64,000 nt of DNA, from the NCBI RefSeq assembly GCF_019655435.1, contig NZ_BPFH01000003.1, positions 372,001 to 436,000 of the forward strand, in the 5' to 3' direction. Shown piece by piece: positions 28,154 to 36,891 of the stretch. The position numbers and the translations under genes were made by a program. Each line of letters opens with the position of its first letter. The stretch's first letter is position 1. The notes under the pieces were generated by a model, which made no database searches, was not told where the DNA came from, and saw only the letters and a list, made by a program, of their open reading frames with translations. This DNA comes from Jannaschia pagri. GTDB taxonomy: Bacteria; Pseudomonadota; Alphaproteobacteria; Rhodobacterales; Rhodobacteraceae.

Positions 28154-28181
28154 TTGCCTTTTTTGAGGGCATCTGTAGGGT
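28154..28181 (+). promoter_or_regulatory. Candidate promoter of the ferric-iron binding-protein gene
   Basis: TTGCCT (28154-28159), a 16-base spacer and TAGGGT (28176-28181) resemble a housekeeping promoter. The iron box at 28199 lies just downstream, where a bound repressor would block initiation or early elongation. Confidence 0.45.
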
Positions 28182-28198
28182 CCGCCCCAGTTCAATGA

Positions 28199-28213
28199 TG
28201 ACTAAAATAGTCA
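28199..28213. promoter_or_regulatory. Iron-rhodo box (RirA/IscR-type iron-responsive operator)
   Basis: TGACTAAAATAGTCA is a perfect 6-3-6 palindrome and matches the TGA-N9-TCA iron-rhodo box described for alphaproteobacterial iron genes. It lies 18 bases upstream of the ATG of a ferric-iron binding protein, so iron repression is expected. Confidence 0.75.
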
Positions 28214-28231
28214 GCTTTATGGAGAGACCCC

Positions 28232-29257
28232 ATGAACCGCACCCTCCTTGCCGCCCTGGCAACGACTGTCGCCCTGCCAGTGTATGCCGACGGTCACCTG
28301 AGCGGCGAGCTCAACCTGTATTCGTCGCGCCACTACGACACCGATGAGCGTCTGTACTCCGACTTCGAAGAGCTGACCGGCGTGACCATCAACCGCATCG
28401 AAGGCAAGGCCGACGAGTTGATCGCGCGGATGCAGGCCGAGGGTGAGAACTCCCCCGCCGATATCCTCCTGACCGTGGACACCACGCGCCTGGAGCGGGC
28501 CAAAGCCGCTGGCGTTCTGCAGTCCGTCGAGAGCGAGGCCCTGGAAGCAGCGATCCCCGCCAACCTTCAGGATGCCGACAACCAATGGTTCGGCTTCTCC
28601 AAGCGTGCGCGGATCGTCTTCTACGATGAGGCCGATGTTTCGAACCCGCCTGCCACCTATCTGGACCTGGCCGACCCTCAGTACGAAGGCATGATCTGTC
28701 ACCGGTCCTCGACCAACGTCTACTCGCAGACGCTGCTGTCGGCTGTGATCGAGCACTACGGTGAAGAGGCCGCGACCGAATGGGCGCAGGGCTTCGTCAA
28801 CAACTTCGCCCGCGACCCCCAGGGTGGTGACACCGATCAGCTGCGCGGCCTGGTGTCGGGCGAATGCGATATCTCGATTTCCAACACCTACTACTTCGCC
28901 CGCGCCGTGCGGAAACCGGTCGACGGTCTGGGTGCGGAGCAACTGGCCGGGATCGGCCATGTCTTCCCGATGATGACCGAGGATCAGGGCGCACACATCA
29001 ACCTGTCCGGTGGTGGCGTCGCGGCGAATGCCCCGAACCGCGACAACGCGGTCGCCTTCCTGGAGTATCTCGCCAGTGCCCAGGCACAGCAGTACTTCGC
29101 CAACGGGAACGACGAATATCCGGCCGTCGAAGGCACGCCTTTGTCCGAGAGCGTGGCCAGCCTTGGCGATCTGGTCGAAGACAAAGTCGACCTGTCGGCG
29201 GTTGCCCAAAACGTTGAGACGGCAAACAGCATCTTTGCAGCTGTCGGCTGGGAATAA
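28232..29257 (+). CDS. Ferric-iron ABC transporter periplasmic binding protein (FbpA/FutA type)
   Basis: A 341-residue binding protein. The signal peptide is cleaved after about residue 19 (VALPVYA, then DGHLSG). The mature start GELNLYSSRHYDTDE and the tyrosine pair in ISNTYYFARA are the ferric-iron ligand regions of FbpA/FutA proteins. It captures Fe(III) in the periplasm for an inner-membrane permease. It is alone in its transcript, behind an iron-rhodo box, and closed by a strong terminator at 29281. The likely permease gene is the next gene, on the other strand. No ATPase gene is nearby. Confidence 0.93.
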   Translation: MNRTLLAALATTVALPVYADGHLSGELNLYSSRHYDTDERLYSDFEELTGVTINRIEGKADELIARMQAEGENSPADILLTVDTTRLERAKAAGVLQSVESEALEAAIPANLQDADNQWFGFSKRARIVFYDEADVSNPPATYLDLADPQYEGMICHRSSTNVYSQTLLSAVIEHYGEEAATEWAQGFVNNFARDPQGGDTDQLRGLVSGECDISISNTYYFARAVRKPVDGLGAEQLAGIGHVFPMMTEDQGAHINLSGGGVAANAPNRDNAVAFLEYLASAQAQQYFANGNDEYPAVEGTPLSESVASLGDLVEDKVDLSAVAQNVETANSIFAAVGWE

Positions 29258-29280
29258 TCCACACCGGATGAGTGGACATG

Positions 29281-29308
29281 CGGGGCGCCAGATTTGGCGC
29301 CCCGTTTT
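29281..29308 (+). terminator. Strong Rho-independent terminator after the ferric-binding gene
   Basis: Perfect 10-bp stem CGGGGCGCCA (29281-29290) and TGGCGCCCCG (29295-29304) with loop GATT and four T after it, 24 bases past the stop. Confidence 0.88.
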
Positions 29309-29554
29309 CGTTTCGGGGCGGTTAGCGCGTGCGTTTGATGGGCTACCGCTGTCCACAAGCGTTTTGTTTGATTTGTGTTGTCCCTTCGCGCGAACCCAGA
29401 TGGTCCTGTCGGTCTTTTGGGAACACCACGCGGGTTCCTTAGGCCACCGCGTCACCGAGGGTCTTGGGCCGCGTGCTTGTCCGCTGGATGCGGGTTTCCG
29501 AAAGCCCGTCCCGGAGGATCCAACCGACTTGGGCCAGATGGCCCTCGCGGACCG

Positions 29555-31207
29555 TCAGCCTCGATCCCGTCCCATGCGACGCATTAGGATGAGGACCGGG
29601 ATCAACCCCAAAGCCGCCAGAGCCAGGCTGGGCACAGCGGCCCCCTGTAGTCGCTCGTCCGAGGCCAGCCGGTGGGCTTGTACGGCGAGTGTGTCGAAGT
29701 TGAAGGGCCGCAAGATCAGCGTAGCAGGCAACTCCTTGGCGACGTCCACAAAAACGATCAGCGCCGCCGTCGCCACGGCAGGGCGGACAACCGGCAGATG
29801 AACGCGCCGCACCATGCCCCAAACACCCGCCCCAAGCACGCGGGAAGCTGCGTCCACATTGTGGGTGACCGTGGACAGCCCACTCTCATAGGCCCCCACG
29901 GCGGCGGCAAGAAAGCGGACCATATAGGCCCCGATCAGCAGCCAGATCGACCCGGTGATCAGCAACCCTGTGTCGATGCCGAACCGTGCCTCCATGAAGG
30001 CATCCAGCGCATTGTCGAAGGCGCCGAAAGGCACAAGCAGACCGACGGCGATCACGCCACCGGGTACGGCGTATCCCAGGCGTCCGATGGCCAGGGTTGT
30101 CTCGGAGCGTCGACCGGGGGCCACGCGCGAGAAGGTGCCCAAGGTGACCGCCGCGATCACCGTGACGATGGCTGCAATGGAGGCCAGCGTGATCGTGTTC
30201 GTCGCAAAACGAACGTAGCGGGCCGAGGTGATGTCTTGCTCCGACCCCAAGGCCATCGTCGTCAGCGCGATCGCCGGCAGGATGGCGCCCGCCAAGACGG
30301 GCAGGGCACAGGCCATCGTGGCGGCCCAGGCCTGCAGGCCCACCAGCGGCGTGCGTCCCGTTCCGCGCCCCCCCCGGGCGGCATAGCGCGCGCCCTTGCG
30401 CGTGCTCCGCTCCAACAAAGCGAGCAGCAGGGAAAAGCTCAGCAGTCCAAGGGCCAATTGCGCCGCCGCGGCACGGTCGGCCAGGGTAAACCACGCCGTA
30501 TAGATGCCGGTTGCAAAGGTCTGCACCCCGAAGAAAGCGACGGTGCCGTAGTCGGCGATCACCTCCATCGCGACCAGCAGAACCCCAGCAAAGATCGCCG
30601 GGCGCGCCATGGGCACAACGACCCGGATCCACGCCGCCCAGGGGCCTTGGCCGAGGCTGCGCGCCACATCGAACGACCCCTTGCCGGTCAACTGAAACGC
30701 CGCCCGCGCCAGCAGGTACACATAGGGATAGAGCGTCAGCGTCATCACAAAGGCCGCGCCACCCGTGGACCGGATCTCGGGGAACCAATAGTCGCGGGGC
30801 CCCCATCCGGTCAGCGACCTGAGCCCCGTCTGCACCGGACCAGGAAAGTCCAGGACATGGGTGTAGGCATAGGCCAGGACGTAGGCCGGGAAGGCCAGGG
30901 GAATGACCAAGGTGGGCTCTAACCAACGGCGCCCGGGAAAGTCGCACGCCACCACTAGCCAGGCTGCCGCCGTCCCAATGATCGCCGATCCCAGGCCAAC
31001 CGTCACCATCAGCACAGCCGTTGCACCGGCATAGCGGGGCAGAACCGTCGTGGCCAACTGATGGATCGTGTCCAAATCGCCCAGGATCGCGGCCAGGGCC
31101 ACAGCCGCCATGGGCAACAGGCAGAGAGCGGCGATCACGACGGCGGGCACTGTTAACCGCAGGGGCGAGGAGCGGTGACCGGCCTGGATTGATGTTGTGT
31201 CGGTCAA
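29555..31207 (-). CDS. Ferric-iron ABC transporter permease (FbpB type, two fused halves)
   Basis: A 550-residue inner-membrane permease made of two homologous six-helix halves, as usual for FbpB/HitB proteins. Each half ends with an ATPase-contact loop (VARSLGQGPWAAWIRVVVP and ASRVLGAGVWGMVRRVHLP). YPYVYLLARAAF and DVAKELPATLILRP are typical of ferric permeases. The start is unusual: a TTG at 31207 preceded by a perfect AGGAGG six bases upstream, and no ATG fits as well. No iron box is visible in the 96 bases upstream, unlike the binding-protein gene. The matching ATPase is not in the window. It lies downstream of, and on the same strand as, the LacI gene. Confidence 0.9.
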   Translation of the reverse strand: MTDTTSIQAGHRSSPLRLTVPAVVIAALCLLPMAAVALAAILGDLDTIHQLATTVLPRYAGATAVLMVTVGLGSAIIGTAAAWLVVACDFPGRRWLEPTLVIPLAFPAYVLAYAYTHVLDFPGPVQTGLRSLTGWGPRDYWFPEIRSTGGAAFVMTLTLYPYVYLLARAAFQLTGKGSFDVARSLGQGPWAAWIRVVVPMARPAIFAGVLLVAMEVIADYGTVAFFGVQTFATGIYTAWFTLADRAAAAQLALGLLSFSLLLALLERSTRKGARYAARGGRGTGRTPLVGLQAWAATMACALPVLAGAILPAIALTTMALGSEQDITSARYVRFATNTITLASIAAIVTVIAAVTLGTFSRVAPGRRSETTLAIGRLGYAVPGGVIAVGLLVPFGAFDNALDAFMEARFGIDTGLLITGSIWLLIGAYMVRFLAAAVGAYESGLSTVTHNVDAASRVLGAGVWGMVRRVHLPVVRPAVATAALIVFVDVAKELPATLILRPFNFDTLAVQAHRLASDERLQGAAVPSLALAALGLIPVLILMRRMGRDRG

Positions 31208-31303
31208 ACGGATCCTCCTGCACCTTCGCGATCCATTAACACGGGGCGAGACCCGATGGCACCGCGCGCCCTCTCGCAGGGCACGGGCGGCGGTGCGGCA
31301 TAT

Positions 31304-32350
31304 TTACGATCCACGGGGGTTGTCCGACGCCCCAGGGGCCAACGGCACGGCACCGGTGGAGGCGCGCGCGATCACCTGGGCCTCCAAAAGGCGGGGCGCG
31401 ATTGGGCTGCCGCTGTCCAGAAAGTCACAGACCGCGCGGGCGGTGACGCGCCCCATGTCTTGGATCGGAAGCCGCACGGTGCTGAGCGGCGGGACAGTGA
31501 ACTGCGACGCATCCAGGTCGTCGAACCCCATCAGGGAGATATCCTCGGGCACGCGTTTTCCCAAAGACCGCAATTGGAACAGAGCACCGACGGCCAACAC
31601 GTCCGACAGACACAGGAGCGCGGAGTACGGCCCCTCCAAACGGTCGACCACCGCGGCGCCGCCAGCATAGTCCAGCGTCGTTTCGTAAAAGGTGAGAGAG
31701 GCGCCCTCGCCCGGGTCCGCCAAGGCATCGATCCGCGACCGGGTCCGGTCGTTGCCCGCGACAGGGCCATGGGCCACGGCGATCCGGCGATGCCCAAGGG
31801 CGGTCAGATGCGCCAAGGCCTGTGTCGCCACGATCTTGTTGTCATAGCCAATGGTGGGCAGCGGCGCCGACGGCTCATAGTAGGACGTGGCGATGAGCGG
31901 GACGGCGAAGCGCGCCGCCTCTCGCAAAAGATCGGCGTTGTGGGACAGGCCCGAGACGATCAACCCCTCCACCCCCATGGCCAGCAGCTTTTTGGCTTTC
32001 TCGACCTCCCGATCCCGATCCGCGTCGGTGACGGCAACAACCAGGTTATAGCCCTGGTCGGAGAGGTCAGATTCTAGCGCATGGAGAAACTTGGAGAAGA
32101 TCGAGTGGTTCAGCGTCGGGACAAGCGCGCCGATGGTATAGGTCCGGCCCGAGACCATGGCCTTGGCCAGTGGGTTCGGAACGTAGCCGGTTTCGGCGAT
32201 GGCCGCTTCGATCCGCGCGCGCGTTTTGGCGGACACCGTCTCGGGCTTGTTCAAGGCCCGCGAGACCGTCGCGTCCGATACGCCTGCCACGCGCCCCACG
32301 TCCACGATCGTGGCGCGGCCTTTTCGGTCAAACGTCGAAGCTTTGGTCAT
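31304..32350 (-). CDS. LacI-family regulator
   Basis: A 348-residue LacI/GalR regulator. The helix-turn-helix (about 13-40: ATIVDVGRVAGVSDATVSRA) and hinge (NPLAKAMVSGRTYTIG) are followed by the periplasmic-binding-protein-like effector domain, which ends with STVRLPIQDMGR. It starts at the ATG at 32350; the longer frame runs through the promoter and operator. It is divergent from the DUF1989-GcvT gene, and a perfect 18-bp palindrome at 32423-32440 between them is almost certainly its operator. The effector is probably the compound imported or broken down by the downstream genes, not necessarily a sugar. Confidence 0.92.
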   Translation of the reverse strand: MTKASTFDRKGRATIVDVGRVAGVSDATVSRALNKPETVSAKTRARIEAAIAETGYVPNPLAKAMVSGRTYTIGALVPTLNHSIFSKFLHALESDLSDQGYNLVVAVTDADRDREVEKAKKLLAMGVEGLIVSGLSHNADLLREAARFAVPLIATSYYEPSAPLPTIGYDNKIVATQALAHLTALGHRRIAVAHGPVAGNDRTRSRIDALADPGEGASLTFYETTLDYAGGAAVVDRLEGPYSALLCLSDVLAVGALFQLRSLGKRVPEDISLMGFDDLDASQFTVPPLSTVRLPIQDMGRVTARAVCDFLDSGSPIAPRLLEAQVIARASTGAVPLAPGASDNPRGS

Positions 32351-32422
32351 CTTTTGGCTGATCTTAAGATGTGATGTGAAACAGGCTTGACTCATGCGGT
32401 GGAATGATCCCTTTTTCAACGC

Positions 32423-32440
32423 AATGTAGACGTCTACATT
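32423..32440. promoter_or_regulatory. LacI-family operator
   Basis: AATGTAGACGTCTACATT is a perfect 18-base palindrome with the central CG typical of LacI-family operators. It lies 72 bases in front of the lacI-type gene and 17 bases in front of the DUF1989-GcvT start, so it can control both directions. Confidence 0.82.
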
Positions 32441-32457
32441 TACTATGGACACCGCCG

Positions 32458-34767
32458 ATGACACTTCTCGCGTCCTTTCTGAACGGCCAGACCGTTGCCC
32501 GTGGTCGACGATTTCCCGGGCTAGCGGCGCCGCATCCCGCTTTGTGTTGGCCCGTTCACCCGCGCACGGCGAAGCGGGTTGATCTGAAATCGGACGATGT
32601 GCTCAGCCTTCGCGATGCGGCCCAGGCCGGTGGTGTGATGGTGGTCGCCATGACCGAAGACGGCACCGATGCCTTGCCGCTTCTGGGATTAACCGGGACT
32701 GTGACGCCGCCCCTCAGCGATTTCGCCAGCGCGGAGTTCGTGGGCTGGTGCGCGGGTGAGGGGGGCGACGCCGCGACGCTCGCCGCCTGCCCCTTGGTCA
32801 CAGAGGAGCCGTTGCTCGTCCTATCGGCGCGCGGCGCCTGTACCGTCTGGGTGATTAACGCTGCCAACAAGGCCGATCACGTGACAACGTCGCCGTCAGG
32901 CACGGTCCTTTTGGGGCATAAGCCAGCGGCGCGGCCCAATCTTCTGCTGCCGGAGCCATTGGGCGAGATTCGCGAGGAATTCACGATTTCCCGCGCCACC
33001 GCACGGGCTTACGAAGTCCGGCGGGGGGACGTCCTCCAGGTGATCGACATTGAGGGCCAACAGTGTTCCGATTTCATGGCCTTCCGCACGGCGGGGCTGG
33101 AGGCTGGGTTGGAACAGCGGATCGACAGCACCGTGACCCGGTCGCTTGTGGGCGGCGCCTATCCCGGACCCGGTCTGTTCGACAAATTCTACGACAGCGA
33201 CATGCGTCCCCTTTTGAACGTCGTGCAGGACACTTGCGGGCGCCATGACACCTTTGCCCTGGCCTGTACGGCGCGCGGGTATGAGGAGCGTGGCTTTCCC
33301 GGCCATGTGAATTGCTCTGACAACATTTCCGAGGCGGTCGCGTCCTACGGGGTGGAGCGGCGCCCGGCTTGGCCCGCGATCAACTTCTTTTTCAATTCCT
33401 GGATCGACCACAGCGATAACCGCATCCAGGTCGAGGAATCCTGGTCCCGTCCGGGTGATTATGTGGCTTTGCAGGCGATGGATGATCTTGTGTGTGTGTC
33501 GACCGCCTGTCCCGATGATGTGGACCCGATCAATGGCTGGAACCCCACCGATGTCCATGTCCGTATCTATCGGCCCGACGCCCCGATCCGACGGGCCGTG
33601 GCGCACCGTCAAAAGGAAGACGCGCGCATGTCCCTAAGCCAAACCTCTGCGTTCCACGGACGGACCAGCCAATTGACCGAGCAATTTCAGGCGGCGCGCG
33701 ATCTGTGGCTGCCTGCCGCCTATCCCGGTGTGGGGACGATCGGCGAATATTGGGCCTGCCGGGAACGGGTAACCCTGCAAGACATGAGCGCCCTGCGTAA
33801 ATATGACGTGGTCGGCCCCGACGCCGAGAGGCTGCTGCAACGGGTCACCACGCGCAACGTGGCCAAGTTGGCCCAATGGCGGGGCAGTTATACGCTGATC
33901 TGCGATGAACAGGGTGCCGTCATCGACGATGGCACGCTCTTCCGTCTGGCGCCCCATGCGTTCCGCTGGTGCTGCGGGTCCGAGGAATCCGTGCGGCACC
34001 TCAAGGCCAACGCCGAAGGGTTGGACGTCCGCATCCGCGATATGCAGGCGTCTTTGCCCAATTTGGCGCTCCAGGGGCCGCGCTCCCGCGATGTGCTGCG
34101 CAAGGTTGCTTTCATGCAGCCCCATGTGCCTTCGCTTGAGGCCCTGAAGTGGTTTGGGGTGACGGTTGCGCGGCTCCATGATCGGGAAGGGGCGCCCTTC
34201 ATGCTGTCCCGGTCGGGATACACCGGTGAACTGGGGTACGAGATCTTTTGTGACCCGTCGGACGCGACCGAAATCTGGGACACGATCATGGCAGCGGGCG
34301 AAGAGTTCGGGATCGCCCCCATGGGCGCCCATGCCTTGGAGATCATTCGTATCGAAGCAGGCTTGGCGGCGGCTGGCGCCGAATTCGCGGCGGACGTGGA
34401 CGCGCTAGAGGCCGGTCTTGGGTTTGCGGTCGATTTCAAGAAGGACGATTTCATCGGCAAGGCCGCGTTGGAACGGAATGCCACCGCGCCACGACGGCAG
34501 TTGCGCGGCATGCTGCTCGATTGTGACGATATCCCTGCCCATGGGGCCCATGTCTATGCGGGGGAACGGCCCGTCGGGGTGGTGACATCCGCGACCCGAT
34601 CCCCAAGCCTGGAACGGGCCATCGCCATGGTGCGCTTGGCCGTCGAATTTGCCGAAACGGGCACGATGCTCGAAATCGGCCAGATGGACGGGCACATGAA
34701 ACGCTTGACGGGCACCGTTTGCGACATTCCTTTTATTGATCCGCGCCGCGAAAGAGCGCGGGCATAA
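32458..34767 (+). CDS. DUF1989-GcvT fusion, aminomethyltransferase-like demethylase
   Basis: A 769-residue cytosolic protein. After an N-terminal region (1-165) without a clear family comes a DUF1989 (urea carboxylase-associated) domain at about 170-370, with RRGDVLQVIDIEGQQCSDFM and GHVNCSDNIS. A GcvT-type folate-binding domain follows at about 415-769 (LQRVTTRNVAKLAQWRGSYT, SRSGYTGELGYEIF, then the C-terminal barrel). GcvT relatives move one-carbon units from amines or sulfonium compounds to tetrahydrofolate; DmdA, the DMSP demethylase, is one. The gene opens an operon with a betaine-type ABC importer behind a LacI operator, which suggests demethylation of an imported methylated amine or similar compound. 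The substrate is inferred only from context. I chose the ATG at 32458 because the frame reaching 32404 crosses the operator. Confidence 0.82.
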   Translation: MTLLASFLNGQTVARGRRFPGLAAPHPALCWPVHPRTAKRVDLKSDDVLSLRDAAQAGGVMVVAMTEDGTDALPLLGLTGTVTPPLSDFASAEFVGWCAGEGGDAATLAACPLVTEEPLLVLSARGACTVWVINAANKADHVTTSPSGTVLLGHKPAARPNLLLPEPLGEIREEFTISRATARAYEVRRGDVLQVIDIEGQQCSDFMAFRTAGLEAGLEQRIDSTVTRSLVGGAYPGPGLFDKFYDSDMRPLLNVVQDTCGRHDTFALACTARGYEERGFPGHVNCSDNISEAVASYGVERRPAWPAINFFFNSWIDHSDNRIQVEESWSRPGDYVALQAMDDLVCVSTACPDDVDPINGWNPTDVHVRIYRPDAPIRRAVAHRQKEDARMSLSQTSAFHGRTSQLTEQFQAARDLWLPAAYPGVGTIGEYWACRERVTLQDMSALRKYDVVGPDAERLLQRVTTRNVAKLAQWRGSYTLICDEQGAVIDDGTLFRLAPHAFRWCCGSEESVRHLKANAEGLDVRIRDMQASLPNLALQGPRSRDVLRKVAFMQPHVPSLEALKWFGVTVARLHDREGAPFMLSRSGYTGELGYEIFCDPSDATEIWDTIMAAGEEFGIAPMGAHALEIIRIEAGLAAAGAEFAADVDALEAGLGFAVDFKKDDFIGKAALERNATAPRRQLRGMLLDCDDIPAHGAHVYAGERPVGVVTSATRSPSLERAIAMVRLAVEFAETGTMLEIGQMDGHMKRLTGTVCDIPFIDPRRERARA

Positions 34768-34797
34768 ACCGAAGACGATCCAACAGGAGGATAGAAC

Positions 34798-35757
34798 ATG
34801 ACATTTAAGACAGTGCTGCTGACCACAGCCCTTGCCCTAGGCGCCACCACCGCGATGGCGCAGGAAAAGGTCATGATCGGTGAGCCAAGCTGGCCCGGCG
34901 CAAAGATCATGGCGAACTTGATCGGTCAGGTGATCGAAGGTCGCCTGGGCGGTGAGGTTGGATATGCCCCCGGCGCCAACGCCGTCATTTTTGAGGCCAT
35001 GGACGGAGGGCGCGGTGACATCGACGTCCATCCCGATGTCTGGTTGCCGAACCAATCGTCTTTCACCGACAAATACGTGGACGGCGCTGGCACCGTTGCT
35101 CTGTCCGAAGGGTCCTATGCGGGCGAATCCGGGTTCTGCGTGCCGAACTACGTGATCGAGGCGGGCGTGACCTCGGTCTTCGATCTGGCGACGCCAGACG
35201 CGCAGACCATGTTCGACACCAACGGCGACGGCATGGGCGAAATCTGGGTGGGTGCTTCTGGCTGGGCCTCGACCAACGTGCATTTGGTCAAGGTCCGCGA
35301 CTACGGCATCGGCACCTTCGTTGAACCAACGACCGAAGATGAGGCCGTGTTCTACGCCCGCCTCAAGGACGCCATCGCCGAAGAACAGCCCGTCGCCTTC
35401 TACTGCTACAAGCCGCACTATGTGCATGCGCTCTATCCTGTGACGATCCTGGAAGAGCCCGCCTATGACGCCGCCAGCTACACCATCAAAACCCCTGACG
35501 AGGATGCGAACTGGTTCGAGAATTCCTCTATCCTGACCGGTGACGAGAAAAAGACCGTGCGCGTCGCCCACTCCAAATCCCTGGAGGAGCGGAACCCCGC
35601 TGCCGCGTCTTTCCTCGCGGCCATCGACATGGACAGCGATAACCTGTCGCAACTGACTTACCAGGTTGTGGTCGAAGGCGGTGACACCGCCGAGGTCGTG
35701 GCGGCTTGGATTGAGGCCAATGGCGACATCGTGGACGGCTGGCTGGGCCTGAACTGA
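34798..35757 (+). CDS. Betaine/quaternary-amine ABC transporter binding protein (OpuAC type)
   Basis: A 319-residue periplasmic protein with a signal peptide cleaved near residue 22 (GATTAMA, then QEKVMIGEPSWPG). The OpuAC domain fills the rest. EPSWPGAKI, IDVHPDVWLPNQ and WVGASGWASTN are family landmarks; the aromatic residues form the cage for quaternary ammonium groups in this family. The start lies 30 bases after the DUF1989-GcvT stop with GAGGA upstream, so it is cotranscribed. A stable hairpin follows the gene at 35774-35803 and probably raises the level of this subunit relative to the ATPase and permease. Confidence 0.92.
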   Translation: MTFKTVLLTTALALGATTAMAQEKVMIGEPSWPGAKIMANLIGQVIEGRLGGEVGYAPGANAVIFEAMDGGRGDIDVHPDVWLPNQSSFTDKYVDGAGTVALSEGSYAGESGFCVPNYVIEAGVTSVFDLATPDAQTMFDTNGDGMGEIWVGASGWASTNVHLVKVRDYGIGTFVEPTTEDEAVFYARLKDAIAEEQPVAFYCYKPHYVHALYPVTILEEPAYDAASYTIKTPDEDANWFENSSILTGDEKKTVRVAHSKSLEERNPAAASFLAAIDMDSDNLSQLTYQVVVEGGDTAEVVAAWIEANGDIVDGWLGLN

Positions 35758-35773
35758 TCCGCAGGGTCGCGAT

Positions 35774-35803
35774 GACCTCCGGCGGTCTGCGCCGTCGGGG
35801 GTC
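35774..35803 (+). promoter_or_regulatory. Intercistronic hairpin between binding protein and ATPase genes
   Basis: A 12-bp stem (35774-35785 with 35792-35803, including two G-T pairs) around a six-base loop, without a T tract. Such hairpins often stabilise the binding-protein part of the message. It could also end part of the transcripts. Confidence 0.55.
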
Positions 35804-35829
35804 GTGTTTCATGTCACAGGGGGTGCGGC

Positions 35830-36879
35830 ATGTCTGACGATGCCTTTATCGACGCCGAAGGCGTCTGGAAGGTTTTTGGGGACCGCGCGGACGAGGCGCT
35901 GGCCGCCATCCGTGCCGAGGGCCTATCGAAGGCCGAGGTCCTGTCCACATACGGCTGTGTCGTTGGCGTCGCCGACGCAAGTTTTCAGATCGCCAAAGGT
36001 GAGTTGTTCTGCGTCATGGGCCTGTCCGGGTCCGGCAAGTCGACCCTGGTGCGACACGTCAACCGGCTGTTGGAGCCTACGGCGGGTGCGATCCGGATCG
36101 GCGGCGAAGACGTCATGGGCCTGCCACCCGATCAGTTGCGGACCTTGCGCAACCGGCGCGTGGCCATGGTGTTCCAGAACTTTGGCCTGATGCCCCACCG
36201 CACCGTGCGCGACAATGTGGCCATGCCCCTGGAGATCAGGGGCACCGGCAAGGGCCGTCGCTGGGAAGAGGCGGACCGCGTTCTCGACCTGGTAGAACTG
36301 ACCGGTTGGGAAGACAAATACGCCCACGAGTTGTCCGGCGGGATGCAGCAGCGTGTGGGCCTGGCGCGGGCCATCGCCTCCGACCCGGAAATCCTGCTCA
36401 TGGATGAGCCCTTCAGCGCGCTAGATCCGCTGATCCGCAAACAGTTGCAGGACCAATTCATGGAGCTGAGCCATCAGCTCAAGAAAACGACGATGTTCAT
36501 CACCCACGACTTGGATGAGGCCATTCGCATCGGTCACCGCATCGCCATCATGAAGGATGGCCGCATCGTCCAGGTTGGCACGCCAGAGGATATCATCCTC
36601 AATCCGATTGACGACTACGTCTCGGATTTCGTGGCCGGGATCTCCAAGCTGAACATGATCTTCGCCCATTCCGTCATGAAACCGGTGGATGAGTTCCAGG
36701 CCAAGCACGGCGCCGTGCCAGAGGATGCGCCCGAAGCCCACCCCAGCATGGATCTGAACGATCTGATGGGCCTTTGCGTGGATGGGCATGGGATTGTGGC
36801 GGTGACCGACGGTGGCAAGACCGTGGGGGTCATCAACCGCGCGGGCCTGATCCGCGCCATCCAAGACAGCCAAAGCTAA
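35830..36879 (+). CDS. Betaine/proline-type ABC transporter ATPase (ProV/OpuAA type)
   Basis: A 349-residue ATPase of the QAT family. The Walker A is at about 65-73 (GLSGSGKST), the Q loop is VFQNFGLMPHR, the signature is ELSGGMQQRVGLARA, and the Walker B is ILLMDEPFSALDP. The N-terminal extension before Walker A (VWKVFGDRADEALA) is the ProV-type one, and the C-terminal part is a shortened CBS-like regulatory region. It energises import through the permease encoded 12 bases downstream. It is cytosolic and membrane-associated. Confidence 0.94.
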   Translation: MSDDAFIDAEGVWKVFGDRADEALAAIRAEGLSKAEVLSTYGCVVGVADASFQIAKGELFCVMGLSGSGKSTLVRHVNRLLEPTAGAIRIGGEDVMGLPPDQLRTLRNRRVAMVFQNFGLMPHRTVRDNVAMPLEIRGTGKGRRWEEADRVLDLVELTGWEDKYAHELSGGMQQRVGLARAIASDPEILLMDEPFSALDPLIRKQLQDQFMELSHQLKKTTMFITHDLDEAIRIGHRIAIMKDGRIVQVGTPEDIILNPIDDYVSDFVAGISKLNMIFAHSVMKPVDEFQAKHGAVPEDAPEAHPSMDLNDLMGLCVDGHGIVAVTDGGKTVGVINRAGLIRAIQDSQS

Positions 36880-36891
36880 CGGGGGTTTGCG

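Noticed and set aside
32404-32457. Longer start of the DUF1989-GcvT gene
   Set aside because: It would translate through the LacI operator. The ATG at 32458 lies just after it.
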